A DNA stretch of 64,000 nt, from positions 3,534,001 to 3,598,000 of the forward strand of contig OX637337.1 of the NCBI GenBank assembly GCA_951799405.1, read 5' to 3'. The position numbers were made by a program, and so were the translations under genes. The notes below the pieces were generated by a model that was not told where the DNA came from, did not search any database, and saw only the letters and a program-made list of their open reading frames with translations. The stretch is from Agapetus fuscipes (lineage: Eukaryota > Arthropoda > Insecta > Trichoptera > Glossosomatidae). This document shows positions 39,415-50,489 of the stretch, piece by piece; positions within the stretch are counted from its first letter, which is position 1, and each line of letters begins with the position of its first letter.

Positions 39415-39880
39415 GATTACCCTTAATCTAATCTTATCTAAGTTGCAGACATATGTAAAATTAGGGATTCATTTTATATGTATTCCCACAAGCAAGTTCG
39501 CGCGCTTGCGCATGCCGCATGCTAACCTACAACATAAAAACACGTGTTTCCACGAAACAAGGGTGGCATTGGCAAAGTGAACCATTTTCTACAGCATGGG
39601 TGGACAACCGCATACCAACCTTTAAATCAAGGAACATACACAACATATTACATTTTTGAAATAAACAAATAATATGTATGTACAAACATTAAAAACAAAT
39701 ACAAAATTGACATTAAAATAATAAAAAAAAAAAAACAGAAAAACCCTAGCCCTAGCCGCCAACAGATCAACCGCCATTTCTTTCTGTCCTTACATACTTC
39801 TTTCATTTCATCCAGAGTCATAACCTTCTTCACACAAGCTCTCCTTTTATTATGACTCTGGATATTCTGGATTAGGTAAA
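39415..39880 (-). mobile_element. LINE-B, ORF end and 3' UTR
   Basis: Tail near 39420, UTR with a deletion around the GGGTTTTTATGTTG block, boundary CTTTAAATCAAGGAA at 39635. Coding end MKKVMTLDEMKEVCKDRKKW, RLIC at about 39833-39760. 5' truncation near 39880. Confidence 0.8.
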
Positions 39881-40107
39881 TGTGCTTATATGGGATGCAC
39901 GCCCCTTTCTGACACCTAGTTGTAATACCAATGATGATGATGATGAGATGAATATTTTTTTCATATTAAACATGCAAAATTATTAAAATTTATCAAGTCA
40001 ATTTGGTAGAAAATTCGATAGGCAATGCTCGCTGGAGCACATAGAAAGCACCGGTGCAGAAATGGTGGGCAACGATTTAATTTCACACCATTTAAATCGT
40101 CACACGA
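39881..40107. other. Unassigned DNA
   Basis: Nothing recognised. Confidence 0.35.
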
Positions 40108-40697
40108 GTGCTTGTTTGGCTTATCTACCATTTGATTCAAAGATGACCTTACAATGGGATTGTTATAAAATCACATACTACAAAATCTGAGTTAAAGAAA
40201 AAACGTAATAATGTGAGAGTTGTTTTAAATATTTCAAAAATCAATCTCCAGTATTTATAAGATATTTGGTCCAGTACCTACACATACAAACATTGCTCAT
40301 GTGAAATTACCTCTGATGGCGAGCCGGTCGATAGCTCAGTCCGGTCGATAGCTCAGTCCGGTCGATAGCTCAGTTAGTAGAGTGCCTGCATTCCATGCTG
40401 TGAGCTCGGCTTCGAATCGGCTTCGCCCACCGAGGGTGTCAGAAATGATTTCCCATTTCGGTGTTTATTTCAAACCCCAATATAAAATACCGGCAAGGTT
40501 TACTCAGCTTTCCCAAGAAATGAGTACCAGCCCTCTCGGGAGCTGGGAAAACCCCCACTTGAACTGAAGTAGTTAGCGTAAGGTCGGCCAAATAGGTTCA
40601 ACTCGCCACCTGCGACCCCTTCGGGGATAACGCGGCAAGAAGTTACGCTATGTGTGTGTGTGGCTGAGTTGCGATAAGTTAGACAAGCACTAAGGGG
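40108..40697 (-). mobile_element. MITE-H, split by SINE-B
   Basis: AGTGCTTGTTTGGCTTATC at 40108. Interior to CCTCTGATGG at about 40320. The remaining end TAAGTTAGACAAGCACT is at about 40675-40694. Confidence 0.78.
40323..40674 (+). mobile_element. SINE-B with triplicated 5' end
   Basis: The first 17 bases, CCGGTCGATAGCTCAGT, occur three times head to tail (about 40324-40374), so the A box is present three times. The body then continues normally to CTGAGTTGCG. Confidence 0.85.
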
Positions 40698-40961
40698 ACG
40701 AAATGACTGAGGGTACGCATCAGTACCAAGAAGAGATTGTGAGCCATGTTGGCCGCACAAGAGATACGAATTAGTTTATTGGTGGCATGATCGATCACAT
40801 TAAACATGTGTGTATGGAGCATAAAGCTTCCTACATCAGAGTCCAACGTACTGCTGATATTTGACGCTAAAAACACAGTGGGGCAACTTTTTTTTCTCCA
40901 TCTGATTGTAGTATTTTTTCATTGATTAAAAATTAAAGCAACATGAGGATTATTTAATAGT
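40698..40961. other. Unassigned DNA
   Basis: Nothing recognised. Confidence 0.35.
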
Positions 40962-40965
40962 TTAA

Positions 40966-41504
40966 GAGGCCGGTTACAAAAAATTGTCACTTGTTTTTAA
41001 AAATATATTTCTTATACTTTATGGCCTTAGTAAATAAGAGATATTAATGGAAAAAATAACGCATGTTTTAACTGATTTTATACCTAAATTATAAAGAAAG
41101 TTTTTTTTATACAACTTAAAAAATGACGTCATAGATAATATATTTTTTTTCTTCACATTTTCTTGTTCTATTTTGTTGTTTCATATTTTTTTTCTTTATA
41201 ATTATGGAATGATACAATGTCTAGAAAGTATTTGGATAATATTTTAGATTATGTGAACAGTTTTTTTAGATAATATGAAAAAACCGTTTTCAAGAATTAA
41301 TTAATTAGTTTCAGTTTTTTCAAACGTGAAAAAATGAGTTGTTTTAAATATTTTTTTAATGCGTCATATTTAAGTATAAAGTATATAAAAAAAGAATAGT
41401 ACAATTTAGATAAAAAAATATAGTTAACATGCGTGGCCATAAAGGCCATAAAGTATATGAAACATATTTTTAAAAACAACGGGCAATTTTTTGTAACCGG
41501 CCTC
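40966..41504. mobile_element. 539-bp element with TTAA flanks
   Basis: GAGGCCGGTTACAAAAAATTG-type ends (left) and its inverted partner (right) continue in alignment for about 90-100 bp, including ATACTTTATGGCC. TTAA at 40962-40965 and 41505-41508 fits a TTAA target as used by piggyBac and Kolobok. Interior is AT-rich and non-coding. Confidence 0.75.
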
Positions 41505-41566
41505 TTAAGGGTTTGTGTATTGGCATTGAAGAGATTTAAAAACAAAACGCAAAGTTTTTCTTCACT

Positions 41567-41665
41567 ATTTGATTTATTTCCTCGAGCGCTTTCGATGTTA
41601 TCCCACCATAGAGGACAAACTATGATGTGATAGCATCGAAAGCGCTCGAGGAAATAAATCAACTT
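41567..41665. repeat. Penelope-like inverted tails
   Basis: TTGATTTATTTCCTCGAGCG and CGCTCGAGGAAATAAATCAA bracket a 45-bp centre. The right arm has GTGATAGCATCGAAAGCGC as at 20803. Two tails in inverted orientation. Confidence 0.6.
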
Positions 41666-42782
41666 TGTGTTTTATTTTTACATTATTATAAATTCAGCCA
41701 TTTCATTAACCATTTTCATTTTTTGAGTTTTACTCATGAAAAATTTCATATATTTTTTCAAAGAATAAAAATATTTGTGTGTGTTTCCATATCAATATTA
41801 AAAAATTATGACAAATGAAAGCATGAAAATTCTTAATTAATTTTGCTCTTGAATCATTTTTACTGACTGTGAGTGGAATTCTATTAATCTATTTATCTTC
41901 TCAGGGGGGAAAAACAGCCCCACTATTTTGTTCGAGATGCGCTAATGCGTTGTTTGTAATCGCTACAAAGTTTTTAACAATCTTCACGCATTTCTGCTCG
42001 ATGGTTACGCTACTGTAATTAAAAAAAAAATGATATGCAAAACGACCGACAATCCATATCGTAAAATACTATACCTGCAATAATCAAATGCACATATTAA
42101 ATACATTCTAAAAATTATAGCTTAATTCACATTGATTTGTTTTTTTTTAATTAAAACATGTATGGAAACTGGAACACTCAATAGAGGCGCTGTTTCAGTT
42201 TTCATATGTTTTATTTCATATGTTTGGTAAACGTTATATTTCAGTTTATACTTTGTGCGCTGATCTCGAACTAAATTCTTATGCTCTCCTATTAATTATG
42301 CAATTATCAAAAAAAAAATTTTTTGGAAGTATCCAAGCATGGCAATTTTTTTACGGTATCGGGGAAAATACGTGAATTTTTAAAAAAAAATATGGAAGAG
42401 TAGGTAAATTTTCCATTATTTTTTAATTGATTTATTATGCATCTTTAATTAATGAGACGAATTTAAAATTTTGATAATGTATCAAAATATATTTTTTTAG
42501 CATAACTGTATTTTTACAGTTTGATTTTTTTTTTAATTTTCAATTTTGGTTTTGCAAATTGGAGTTGGAAGTCAAGACCTCTTCCTAGGAAAAGAAATTA
42601 ATTCAATATTTTTTGACATTCTTCCCCCTACCTATGGTAATTATTTTTATCATAGAGGTATAATATAAGTGGAATCGACACTATAGGTAACGGCATTGAA
42701 GCATACCATGAGACATAGCTGTCAGCCGGACCTATCAAATACAGAGCTTTCAAACAATACATAATATTACATTTACATCTAT
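41666..42782. other. AT-rich DNA
   Basis: Only a MITE fragment at 42165-42240 (GAGGCGCTGTTTCAGTTTTC, TTTGGTAAACG). Otherwise nothing seen. Confidence 0.4.
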
Positions 42783-43020
42783 AATAATCTATAATCTAAG
42801 CTGCAAAGATATGTTAACATTTAACGCTCATATTAAAAGCATGCCCACAGACAGGCGCATGTAGGTTCGCGCCTACACATTCTGCATGTGTGCATACAAA
42901 TAAGCAAAACCTCACATGAACATAAACCTTGCAACTCCTGCCGCCGTTCCCTGAAGCGGGGTGGCATTGGCAAAAGTGAACCAATTTTTACAGCACGGGT
43001 GGTCAGCCTCACACCATCAT
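42783..43020 (-). mobile_element. LINE-B 3' UTR, divergent subgroup
   Basis: CAGGCGCATGTAGGTTCGCG, ACATTCTGCATGTGTGC, ending GGTGGTCAGCCTCACACC. Confidence 0.75.
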
Positions 43021-43625
43021 GATGTGAAATCCTTTGTTTTCTTGCTTTCTCCATCCTGTGTTTCGAAACTCAATATTAAGTTGATCTTTTATAAAAATGC
43101 ATAATTTCTTTAAAATTTGACAAATCAATTGAGAAGGGTGTGCACGATTTCCGCATAAAACGGGACATTAAAATAGTGCCAACTGCCAACATTGCATCCC
43201 AATGTTGGAATAGCCCGGGCCAACATGTTGACCTGGGGATTTCTGGGACGGTAGGACTCTACACTATGTGAGTGTGGAGCTCAGTAAACTATGGAGCACC
43301 TGCGGTGTTGTCCCTCCTGTCCGACAAGCTGCTCCATGGATGATCTCTTTGCGAACCAAAACCAAAGAGCTGTAGACAATGCTCGTTACTGGGCCAATAC
43401 GGCGTGAAGCTGACACGAAGAAGAAGAAGATCATTGCATCTCTTACACTTGTCTGTTAACAATAAAGTCACACTCGAAACAGCGCCTTTACAATCCAAGT
43501 GTGAAAAGGAAGTATGTGACTTTCGCTGTCTGGCCATAAAAAAACATTTTTGTTAAACCTTTTTGTACTTTTAGTTTTTAAGTAGTATTAAGAACCTTCT
43601 TTGTTATTAAATGAGTTGTGATTGA
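43021..43625. other. Unassigned DNA
   Basis: Moderately GC-rich 43190-43430, ending in GAAGAAGAAGAAG, which could be the 3' tail of an unrecognised LINE. No protein motif seen. Confidence 0.35.
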
Positions 43626-43660
43626 CCACCCCTAGCGGAATGGCGACAGAGTTGCAGTGT
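43626..43660 (+). repeat. Short conserved block
   Basis: CCACCCCTAGCGGAATGGCG, ACAGAGTTGCAG, as at 17662 and (reverse) 22551. Confidence 0.5.
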
Positions 43661-44035
43661 GGGACAAAGGAAACTATATTTGATTGCTTTAAAACTGGTC
43701 ACAAAAAAATACTTTTAAATCCAATATACAAAACTGTTTTCATATGATTCCTTTATGTTTCGCTTTTCACATAAATCATTTAGTAATAAAAAAGGTTTTT
43801 CTTGCATTACCTATTTATTTAGAGCAAAAAAAGACTGGTCAAAAAAATATCGAATTTCATTATTTTATGACGAGACAGTGAAAATCACATCCTCCCTTTT
43901 GGCAAATTGATTGTAAAAGTGCTGACAGCTTGTTAGGGAAAAAGCATAGGTACAAATATTTTGTTATTAGTTACTACTGCAAATTATTTTTGGTGAGCCA
44001 ACGTGAGTCTTGCATGTGACTGCTGTCCTTAGATT
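43661..44035. other. Mostly unassigned DNA; possible MITE end
   Basis: TTGGTGAGCCAACGTGAG near 43990 is inverted relative to CTGACGTTGGCTCGCCGAG at 44323, with LINE-A between, so LINE-A may have inserted in a palindromic MITE. Confidence 0.4.
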
Positions 44036-44039
44036 ATAT

Positions 44040-44287
44040 TACATACATGTAGCACGTGCAGAGGACTCCAGGATCATCAGAACAGTCTTGGATGGTGCCC
44101 CCTCAGGTGTTAGACCACTCGGACGTCCCAGGATGCGGTGGGCAGACAACGTCAAAGCCGATGCCGAAGTTCTGGGAGTGAGGGGACTATGGAAGGAAGC
44201 AGAACAAGACAGAGAGTCCTGGAGGATTGTGGTGCGGGAGGCCCTGAGCCTTCAAGGCTTATGAGCCGGAGAAAGTAAAGTAAAGTA
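44040..44287 (+). pseudogene. LINE-A 3' end
   Basis: Frame HVARAEDSRIIRTVLDGAPS, GVRPLGRPRMRWADNVKADA, EVLGVRGLWKEAEQDRESWR, ending SLQGL, stop 44262-44264. GTAAAGTAAAGTAA tail. ATTATATT on both sides is a likely 8-bp target duplication. Only the last 75 or so residues remain. Confidence 0.85.
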
Positions 44288-44360
44288 AGTATTATATTGC
44301 CAGGACGAAAAATAGATACCATCCTGACGTTGGCTCGCCGAGAAAAAAGTTCCAAAATTC

Positions 44361-44943
44361 AGATGAAAGGCTGACGAAGAAAGTATATGTTGCAATACTA
44401 GATGGATGTCGTGGTAGAGGAAGACCGAGAAAGGTATGGATGGACCAAATTTCCGAAATTGCGAAAGAATGGAATATCCAGAGTCATAGTAAAAGAAGAG
44501 CCTGTATGAAGAAGGTAATGACTCTGGAGGAAATGAAAGAAGTGTGTAAGGACAGAAATAAATGGAGGTTAATCTGTGATGTTGGCGACAAGGGGTTTTT
44601 AAATTAGAATTTGTTTTCTGTTAGTTGTTGATATACATACATGTTATAATTTGTTGATTTTAAAAATGTAATTTGTTGTGTATGCTCCTTGACTTATAGG
44701 TTGGTATGCGGCTGACCACCCATGCTGTAGAAAATGGTTCACTTTGCCAATGTCACCCCTGTTTCAGGGAAGGTCGGCAGGAGTTGCAGGGTGTCTGTTC
44801 ATTTGAGATTCGGGTTTTTATATTGTAGATGTAGATGCGGCATGTTTAAGCGCGAACTTAAACATGTCTGTTTTGTGAAAATGCATATAATGTGAATCTA
44901 TAATGTCACTTATATTTTGCAACTTAGATTAGATTAGATTAGA
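44361..44943 (+). mobile_element. LINE-B, ORF end and full 3' UTR
   Basis: DERLTKKVYVAILDGCRGRG, RPRKVWMDQISEIAKEWNIQ, SHSKRRACMKK, EMKEVCKDRNKWRLICDVGD, then UTR, CTCCTTGACTTATAGG and (TTAGA)n. Confidence 0.85.
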
Positions 44944-45443
44944 TAAAACATGTAAGTTCATCAATTGACATTATGCATTTTCTTGTTTTCCTCTGTTTCT
45001 CGATTTGATGACTATGGTACTAAGTGTTTATTTTTTTAATCATTTCAATCAAGTATATTTCCCGTATTGATGTGTGTTACTGATTGATTGTTACTTATTT
45101 GATACATTTCCTTTATCGCACTGACTTGTCTATTCATAATCATGCACGCGTGGCTGGTTTAGCTAAAGACAAATCTGCATTTTTACTGTACAACACACGG
45201 CTTTATCAACAGATCAGAATATTTAATTTGCATCACGCAACAATTAATCACCTTCTGTGAATACGGCGGCTAATTATCGAATCATAGTAACTGTGAAAAC
45301 TAACTCTCGTTAGTGATGTGAAAGATCGAATAAAATTTGAGAATCTCTCGAGCTGCTTCAGATAGGAATCGAGTAATCGAGTTTTCAACGTGAGTTTAGT
45401 GACTCAATACTGAATGGAAATAACACACTTATCGCTCCTTGCT
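44944..45443. other. Unassigned DNA
   Basis: Nothing recognised. Confidence 0.4.
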
Positions 45444-45690
45444 GCTTGTTTGTCTTATGTCCATCAGAGGTAATTTCACATGAGTAGGTATTGAGTAATG
45501 TTTGTATGTGTACTGAACCAATGTGTCTTATGAAAATTAGAAATTGATTTTAAAAATATTTAAAACAACTCTTACACTATCGTGTTCTACGTCTTTTCTT
45601 AGCTCAGATTGAATATCATAGAATGTGATTTTTAAGACAATTTCATTGAAAAGCCATCTTAAGGCATCATTGTAGATAAGCCAAACAAGC
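45444..45690 (+). mobile_element. MITE-H
   Basis: CTGCTTGTTTGTCTTATGTCC to TAAGCCAAACAAGCACT, with a small duplication (GAGTAGGTATTGAGTAATG). Confidence 0.77.
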
Positions 45691-45952
45691 ACTGGAGAGG
45701 CGTTATGTCAATCGTGTGGGTAGTATTTTTTTTCAGCTTAAAGTCACATAAGCTAACGTTCAAAATACCGAGCCTTTGTCTATCTCGAATACTCAAAAAT
45801 ATTGGGACAGACATGGTTACCAATAGAGAAGTACTTTGAGCTTGTGGAAAGTTGAGCTAGAACGTTAGCCAATGAGCCTTTGCGCAAGTCTGCGATAGTG
45901 TTTGGTCAGCGTGCTTTTGCTGTGGCGGCGAAATCTAAATTGTTAAATAAAT
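45691..45952. other. Unassigned DNA
   Basis: Nothing recognised. Confidence 0.35.
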
Positions 45953-46610
45953 CGATATTATTGTCATCAGTAACGACCCTACACAACTGACGGAAATGCT
46001 AAAGGAGTTGAACGAAGCATCTAAAAAAGTTGGCCTAAAAATGAACCTCACTAAAATCAAGTTGATGACGTCACAACCAGCACAAATTGTACTGGACAAT
46101 GAAAATACCCATCAACTTAAAAAGGAAAGTATTCAATGCCTGTGTCCTGCCAGTGTTCACTTATGGTATTGAGACAGTGACAATGTCACAAAAAAGTGCC
46201 CACAAGCTAAGAGTCACACAGAGAGCAATGGAGAGAGCCATGTTGGGTGTCAGTTTGCGGGACAGACTCAGAAATGAGGACATAAGAGTCAGGACAAAGG
46301 TTTCCGATGTCATCAAGATGGCCGCAACCCTCAAGTGGCGATGGGCGGGACATGTCGCTCGCGATCCAGATGAAAAGTGGACAAAGCGACTGCTGTGCTG
46401 GTGCCCAAGGACGGCAAAGCGTGGAGTTGGGCGCCCACAGTTGCGTTGGCGTGACGATGTTCAGAGAAGTGCAGGACTTGCCTGGATGCGGATCGCTCAG
46501 GATAGAAGCGAATGGAAAATGCGAGAGGAGGCCTACGTCCAGGAGTGGACGATCAATACAGGCTTAAGAAAAAGAAGAAGAAATAAATCTATGTGTAAAA
46601 TAAATATCCA
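45953..46610 (+). pseudogene. LINE-C (RTE-type) 3' end with internal deletion
   Basis: The first segment reads DIIVISNDPTQLTEMLKELN, EASKKVGLKMNLTKIKLM: the strand just after the catalytic FADD box, so truncation removed the catalytic aspartates. After an out-of-frame deletion near 46100 a second frame (46087-46638) reads NLKRKVFNACVLPVFTYGIE, HKLRVTQRAMERAMLGVSLR, KWRWAGHVARDPDEKWTKRL, GVGRPQLRWRDDVQRSAG and W...AQDRSEWKMREEAYVQEW. These are the RTE/BovB-group C-terminal motifs. The tail is GAAGAAGAAATAAAT. It cannot encode a working protein. Confidence 0.88.
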
Positions 46611-46835
46611 TGAAAGAAGACCAGTTTTGTTAATTTAAAGACTTTTGAACCCTAAAAACACAACAATACAGTAACAGTAACAGGGCTCGAGTGAAAAGAG
46701 TAACTCGAGAGTATTTTCTCGACTTGTCCCATCACTACGTCTAAGTAATAATAACCATGCATTATTAAGTTCACAATAATTTTTCTCTGCATGTTTGAGT
46801 AATTATAAACGCAGAGGATGAATATTTATTAGCGT

Positions 46836-46903
46836 TACATGGTCGAGCGGTGGCCGGAGTGCGTTGGACCCGGGGAACTAGCCATTCAAATCCCGGTGCG
46901 GCA
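46836..46903 (+). tRNA. tRNA-like sequence, pseudogene or SINE head
   Basis: TGGTCGAGCGGTGGCCGG resembles a Leu/Ser-type A box, and CATTCAAATCCCGGTGCGGC a B box with its first G bases lost. No SINE body of a known family follows. Not a confident functional tRNA. Confidence 0.3.
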
Positions 46904-47185
46904 TTTTGATTTGTGTCTTACACGTGTGTGCAAACACTCATGCCATCATTCAAGCGAATATTTGTGTGATCGTAGATGCAGAAATATATTTTCATAAAAT
47001 AAATAAATCCATTCCATGCTATTTTAGTCGTCGGTTGAGCCCACGCTTTGACAAACTAATGTTGCATTTGTATGAAGACCTGTCAATTCAAGATGGCCGC
47101 AAGACAACAGCTGATTAGTCTACATACAAATATTACCAAAATTCAGTAAGTTAGGATGACTGTGGTGATGAAACTTCCAGCCCAG

Positions 47186-47593
47186 CAGTGGTGAAGGGTG
47201 CCATACAAGTCGATTCCTATCGGTTTCTCGTTTAAAATGAGGCAAAAATGATAGTAAAGTAGACTGCATGGTTTCAGTGGGGAAAAAGTACGTATTGTTT
47301 CTTTGGTTTTAAATGTATTTTTTTACTTTGTGCCTATATTTTTTTAACTACTTTGTTACATCATTTTAAAAGGGAATCTAATCTAATCTAATCTAAGCTG
47401 CAAAGATATATATCACTTAAGATACATACTAAATGCATTCCCACAAGCAGACATGTATAATTTCGCGCTAACACACGCCGCATGTGGACCTACAATATAA
47501 AAACCCAATCTCAAATGAACATAAGCCTTGCAACTCTTGCCGTCCTTCCCGGAAGCCGATGGGAACCGGCTTGTATGGCACCCTTCGCCACTG
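47186..47593. mobile_element. hAT-type MITE with perfect 8-bp duplication
   Basis: CAGTGGTGAAGGGTGCCATA to TGGCACCCTTCGCCACTG. CAGCCCAG at 47178-47185 and 47594-47601. Termini of the CAGTG type and 8-bp duplication are hAT features. A LINE-B UTR lies inside. Confidence 0.88.
47377..47550 (-). mobile_element. LINE-B 3' UTR, innermost insertion
   Basis: (TCTAA)n tail at 47377, truncated at CCGTCCTTCCC. GGAA on both sides (47373-47376, 47551-47554). Confidence 0.85.
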
Positions 47594-47672
47594 CAGCCCA
47601 GGTATCATTAGTTTGTCAAATCGTCGGCTCAAACAACGACTAAAATGTCTAAGAATAGCCCCGTTTGTGTAT

Positions 47673-47925
47673 AGGAATATCCAGAGTCATAATAAAAAGA
47701 GAGCTTGTATGAAGGAGGTTATGACTCTGGATGAAATGAGAGAAGTTTGTAAGGACAGAAAGAAATGGCGGTTTTTCTGTAATGTTGGCGGGTAGGGCTA
47801 GGGTTTTTTAAATTAGAATTTTTTATTTTGTATTTAATGTTGATACCTATTAATATTTCAAAAACGTATTTTTTTGTGTAGGTTCCTTGACATATACATA
47901 GGTTGGTATGCGGCTGACCACCAAT
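47673..47925 (+). mobile_element. LINE-B ORF end and UTR start
   Basis: NIQSHNKKRACMKEVMTLDE, MREVCKDRKKWRFFCNVGG, UTR to GGCTGACCACCAA, where it stops. 47926-47981 is unrelated. Confidence 0.8.
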
Positions 47926-47981
47926 AAGGGTAGCGGGCACCACCTATTTTTAATCGACTAACTCCTTCCATAACTTCTCAT

Positions 47982-48355
47982 TTGTGGCGGTTGATCTGTG
48001 ATGTTGGCGGCTAGGGTTTTTTAAATAAGAATTTGTTTTCTGTTAGTTTTTGATGTCCATACATATTATAATTTGTTGATTTAAAAAATGTAATTTGTTG
48101 TGTATGTTCCTTGACTTATAGGATGGTATGCGGCTGACCACCCATGCTGTAGAAAAAGGTTCACTTTGAAAATGTCACATCAGTTTCAGGGAAGGTCGGC
48201 AGTAGTTGCAGGGTGTATGTCCATTTGAGATTCGGGTTTTTATATTGTAGGATCACATGCGGCATGTTTAAGCGCGCACTTATACGTGCCTGTTTGTGGA
48301 AATGCATGTAATGTGAATCTCTAATGTTACATATATTTTGCAACTTAGATTAGAT
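47982..48355 (+). mobile_element. LINE-B ORF end and full 3' UTR
   Basis: Starts TGTGGCGGTTGATCTGTG (coding end), then the full UTR to TTAGATTAGATTATATTA. Confidence 0.83.
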
Positions 48356-48438
48356 TATATTATTTGTCTACACCCTATGCACGCGCCTGTATAATCCCAT
48401 AGAGAGAATAATAACACCATGTATTATTAACCAGTACC

Positions 48439-48692
48439 TACCCTTAGTACGAGTTGCAAAACTTGAGAAAAGTAAAGTTTGCGGAAAATATAAAAGAGTG
48501 ATTTCTCCCAAAATCTGCCGTTTTTGTTTCTTACACTTTATGGTCTTAGCAAAAGAGTTGAAGCAAATCTGAAGAAAAAATGAAGAAAATCAAGTTCAAA
48601 CAAACAAAAAAGGCAGATTTTGGGGGAAATCACTCTTTAATAATTGCCGTAAACTTTACATTACTCAAGTTTTGCAACTCGTACTCAGGGTA
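48439..48692. mobile_element. MITE-G
   Basis: TACCCTTAGTACGAGTTGC to GCAACTCGTACTCAGGGTA, TA at the edges. Confidence 0.82.
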
Positions 48693-49057
48693 CTGACCCA
48701 AACGACAAACAATACAACAGTTTTGTTTTTTAAAATAACGATAGTTGTTAATATTTAGTAAAGCTCTTGCTGTCGGTTGTAGTATGAAAGCCTCGCAGTT
48801 TTGTGTGGGAGTCAGCTGACAGCTGTCACATGAGCCGAGCGTGCCCGACTGACAGTTGACAGCGGCGCCCAGGATATTATTTATGACGCACCTACCTACA
48901 TTTTGCCCGGGGCGGCATTTCACCTCGAAGCGGCCCTGGCAGAGTATAAAGCTCCACCGGTATGAAACACCCACAGTATATTTAATGGCTAAAATTTTAA
49001 ATGTAATTGTTGATGGATTTGGCGTCTATTTGTAAATTACAAACCTTCGAAACTAAT
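48693..49057. other. Unassigned DNA
   Basis: GAAGCGGCCCTG near 48930 looks like a hAT-type terminus without partner. GAGTATAAAG near 48944 is TATA-like. Confidence 0.35.
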
Positions 49058-49280
49058 TCCTTGACTAATAGGTTGATATGAGGCTGACATCCCATGATGT
49101 ACAAACTTGGTGCACTTTTTCCGATGCTACCCCGGTTTCAGGGAAAGACGGCATGAGTTACAAAGTTCATGTGGGGTTTTGTTTATTTGTATGCACACAT
49201 GTCAAATGTGTAAGCGCGAACCTACATGCACCTGTCTGTGGGCATGCATTTAATATGAGCCTTAAATTGCAGATTATAGA
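49058..49280 (+). mobile_element. LINE-B 3' UTR, divergent
   Basis: TTCCTTGACTAATAGGTTG start; ends GCCTTAAATTGCAGATTATAG. Confidence 0.72.
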
Positions 49281-49284
49281 AACG

Positions 49285-49445
49285 CAACTAATCTATACAT
49301 ATGGTGTAATTTCTCGCCTGCGTTATTTCAGAAGGGTTTTGCATATGGCGAGTGGAACCTATTTATTTGTACAGATAATAGCTGCCGGCCCTACGCCAAA
49401 GTTGTATCCCAGCTCCCGAGAGGGCTGGTACTCTTTCTTTAAAAT
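49285..49445 (-). mobile_element. SINE-B 3' end
   Basis: Reverse: CATATGGTGTAATTTCTCGC, GGAACCTATTTATTTGTACAG, CCCAGCTCCCGAGAGGGC. Confidence 0.68.
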
Positions 49446-49449
49446 CCTA

Positions 49450-49572
49450 AACTCAAATGAACATAAACCCATAAACTTTTGCCAACCTTCCCTGCAACAG
49501 GGGTGACATTGGCAAAGTGAACATTTTTTTACAGTATGGGTGGTCAGCCTCATACCAACCTATAAGTCAAGG
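49450..49572 (-). mobile_element. LINE-B 3' UTR, 5' half
   Basis: AACATAAACCCATAAAC to ACCAACCTATAAGTCAAGG, boundary at the usual base. Confidence 0.78.
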
Positions 49573-49589
49573 TCAAAATAGCAATGATG

Positions 49590-49785
49590 TTTGCCAATGT
49601 AACCCCTGCTTCAGGAAAGGTCGGCAAGAGTTGCAGGGCTTATGTTCATTTGAGATTGGGGTTTTTATATTGTAGGTCCACATGCAGCATGTGTAAGCGC
49701 GAAATTATGCATGTCTGCTTGTGGGAATGCATTTAATATGAATCTCAAATGATACATATCTTTGCAGCTTAGATTTAGATCACCC
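49590..49785 (+). mobile_element. LINE-B 3' UTR, 3' part
   Basis: TTTGCCAATGTAACCCCTGC to CAGCTTAGATTTAGAT. Confidence 0.8.
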
Positions 49786-50271
49786 ATCTAAACCTACATA
49801 TCTTTCAACTTTTAGACGTAGGTACGAGTGTCTCTTTTACAAACTCTGAGAAAAAATAGTTGTCGCTCGTGATTGAAGATTATAGGTAGCAAAGAAGTCG
49901 CACTGGTTGTATCGTAGAGAGTTCAAAGCTCGCGCACTGAGTTTGGTAACAATATAATCGTGCGACTACCGACCGTGTTTAGCGCAGAGGCGTACCCACA
50001 CCTCTAGGCGGCGAGGGGGGTGCCGGCAACAATACCGCGGTCCTGTCATGTGAGATGATACTTTGTACGGGGATACGCTCCTGACGCCGCGGGCTGAGCG
50101 GGTACTGCCATGGCTGCATTTGCAGTGCGGTAACCTCAGCTAGGAAACCTTTATCAATGCAAGAAGTTTGATTACCTGGCAAACTTAATTCAAGGTCTGA
50201 AGATCATAAATGAGTTTCAATTCCTTGGATTTGAAATTGGCAATGAAGAAACTTTCGAAAAAATTGTGAAG
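49786..50271. other. Unassigned DNA, partly GC-rich
   Basis: 49980-50150 is GC-rich and carries a 67-codon minus frame with no motif. Confidence 0.35.
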
Positions 50272-50466
50272 AGGAATGCAATTCCCCAACCTATTTTGCC
50301 CAGCCAGTTGTCTTCATGCGAAAGCAGAAGCTTGTGTGCATGCTACGACATCTGAACCAGGGTCAATGTTATGGTCAAATGGGCCAGCCGTGGCTCGAAC
50401 CAACGTTATCTGAACCAAATACGCTAGCTGAACAAGCGTCTTGACCGCCGTGGCCATAGCACCGAC
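50272..50466 (-). mobile_element. SINE-C
   Basis: Complete in the same block order as 8871-9076, ending GTGGCCATAGCACCGAC. Confidence 0.68.
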
Positions 50467-50489
50467 TTATCGAGAGCTTAAACATTGTA

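Larger units (their letters stand above)
47018..47662. mobile_element. MITE-P, outermost of a three-level nest
   Basis: TTTTAGTCGTCGGTTGAGCC at the left and CGGCTCAAACAACGACTAAA at the right. Split by the hAT-type MITE at 47186-47593. Confidence 0.82.

Noticed and set aside
46307..46567. 86-codon frame overlapping LINE-C
   Set aside because: It is a shadow of the LINE-C coding frame in another phase.
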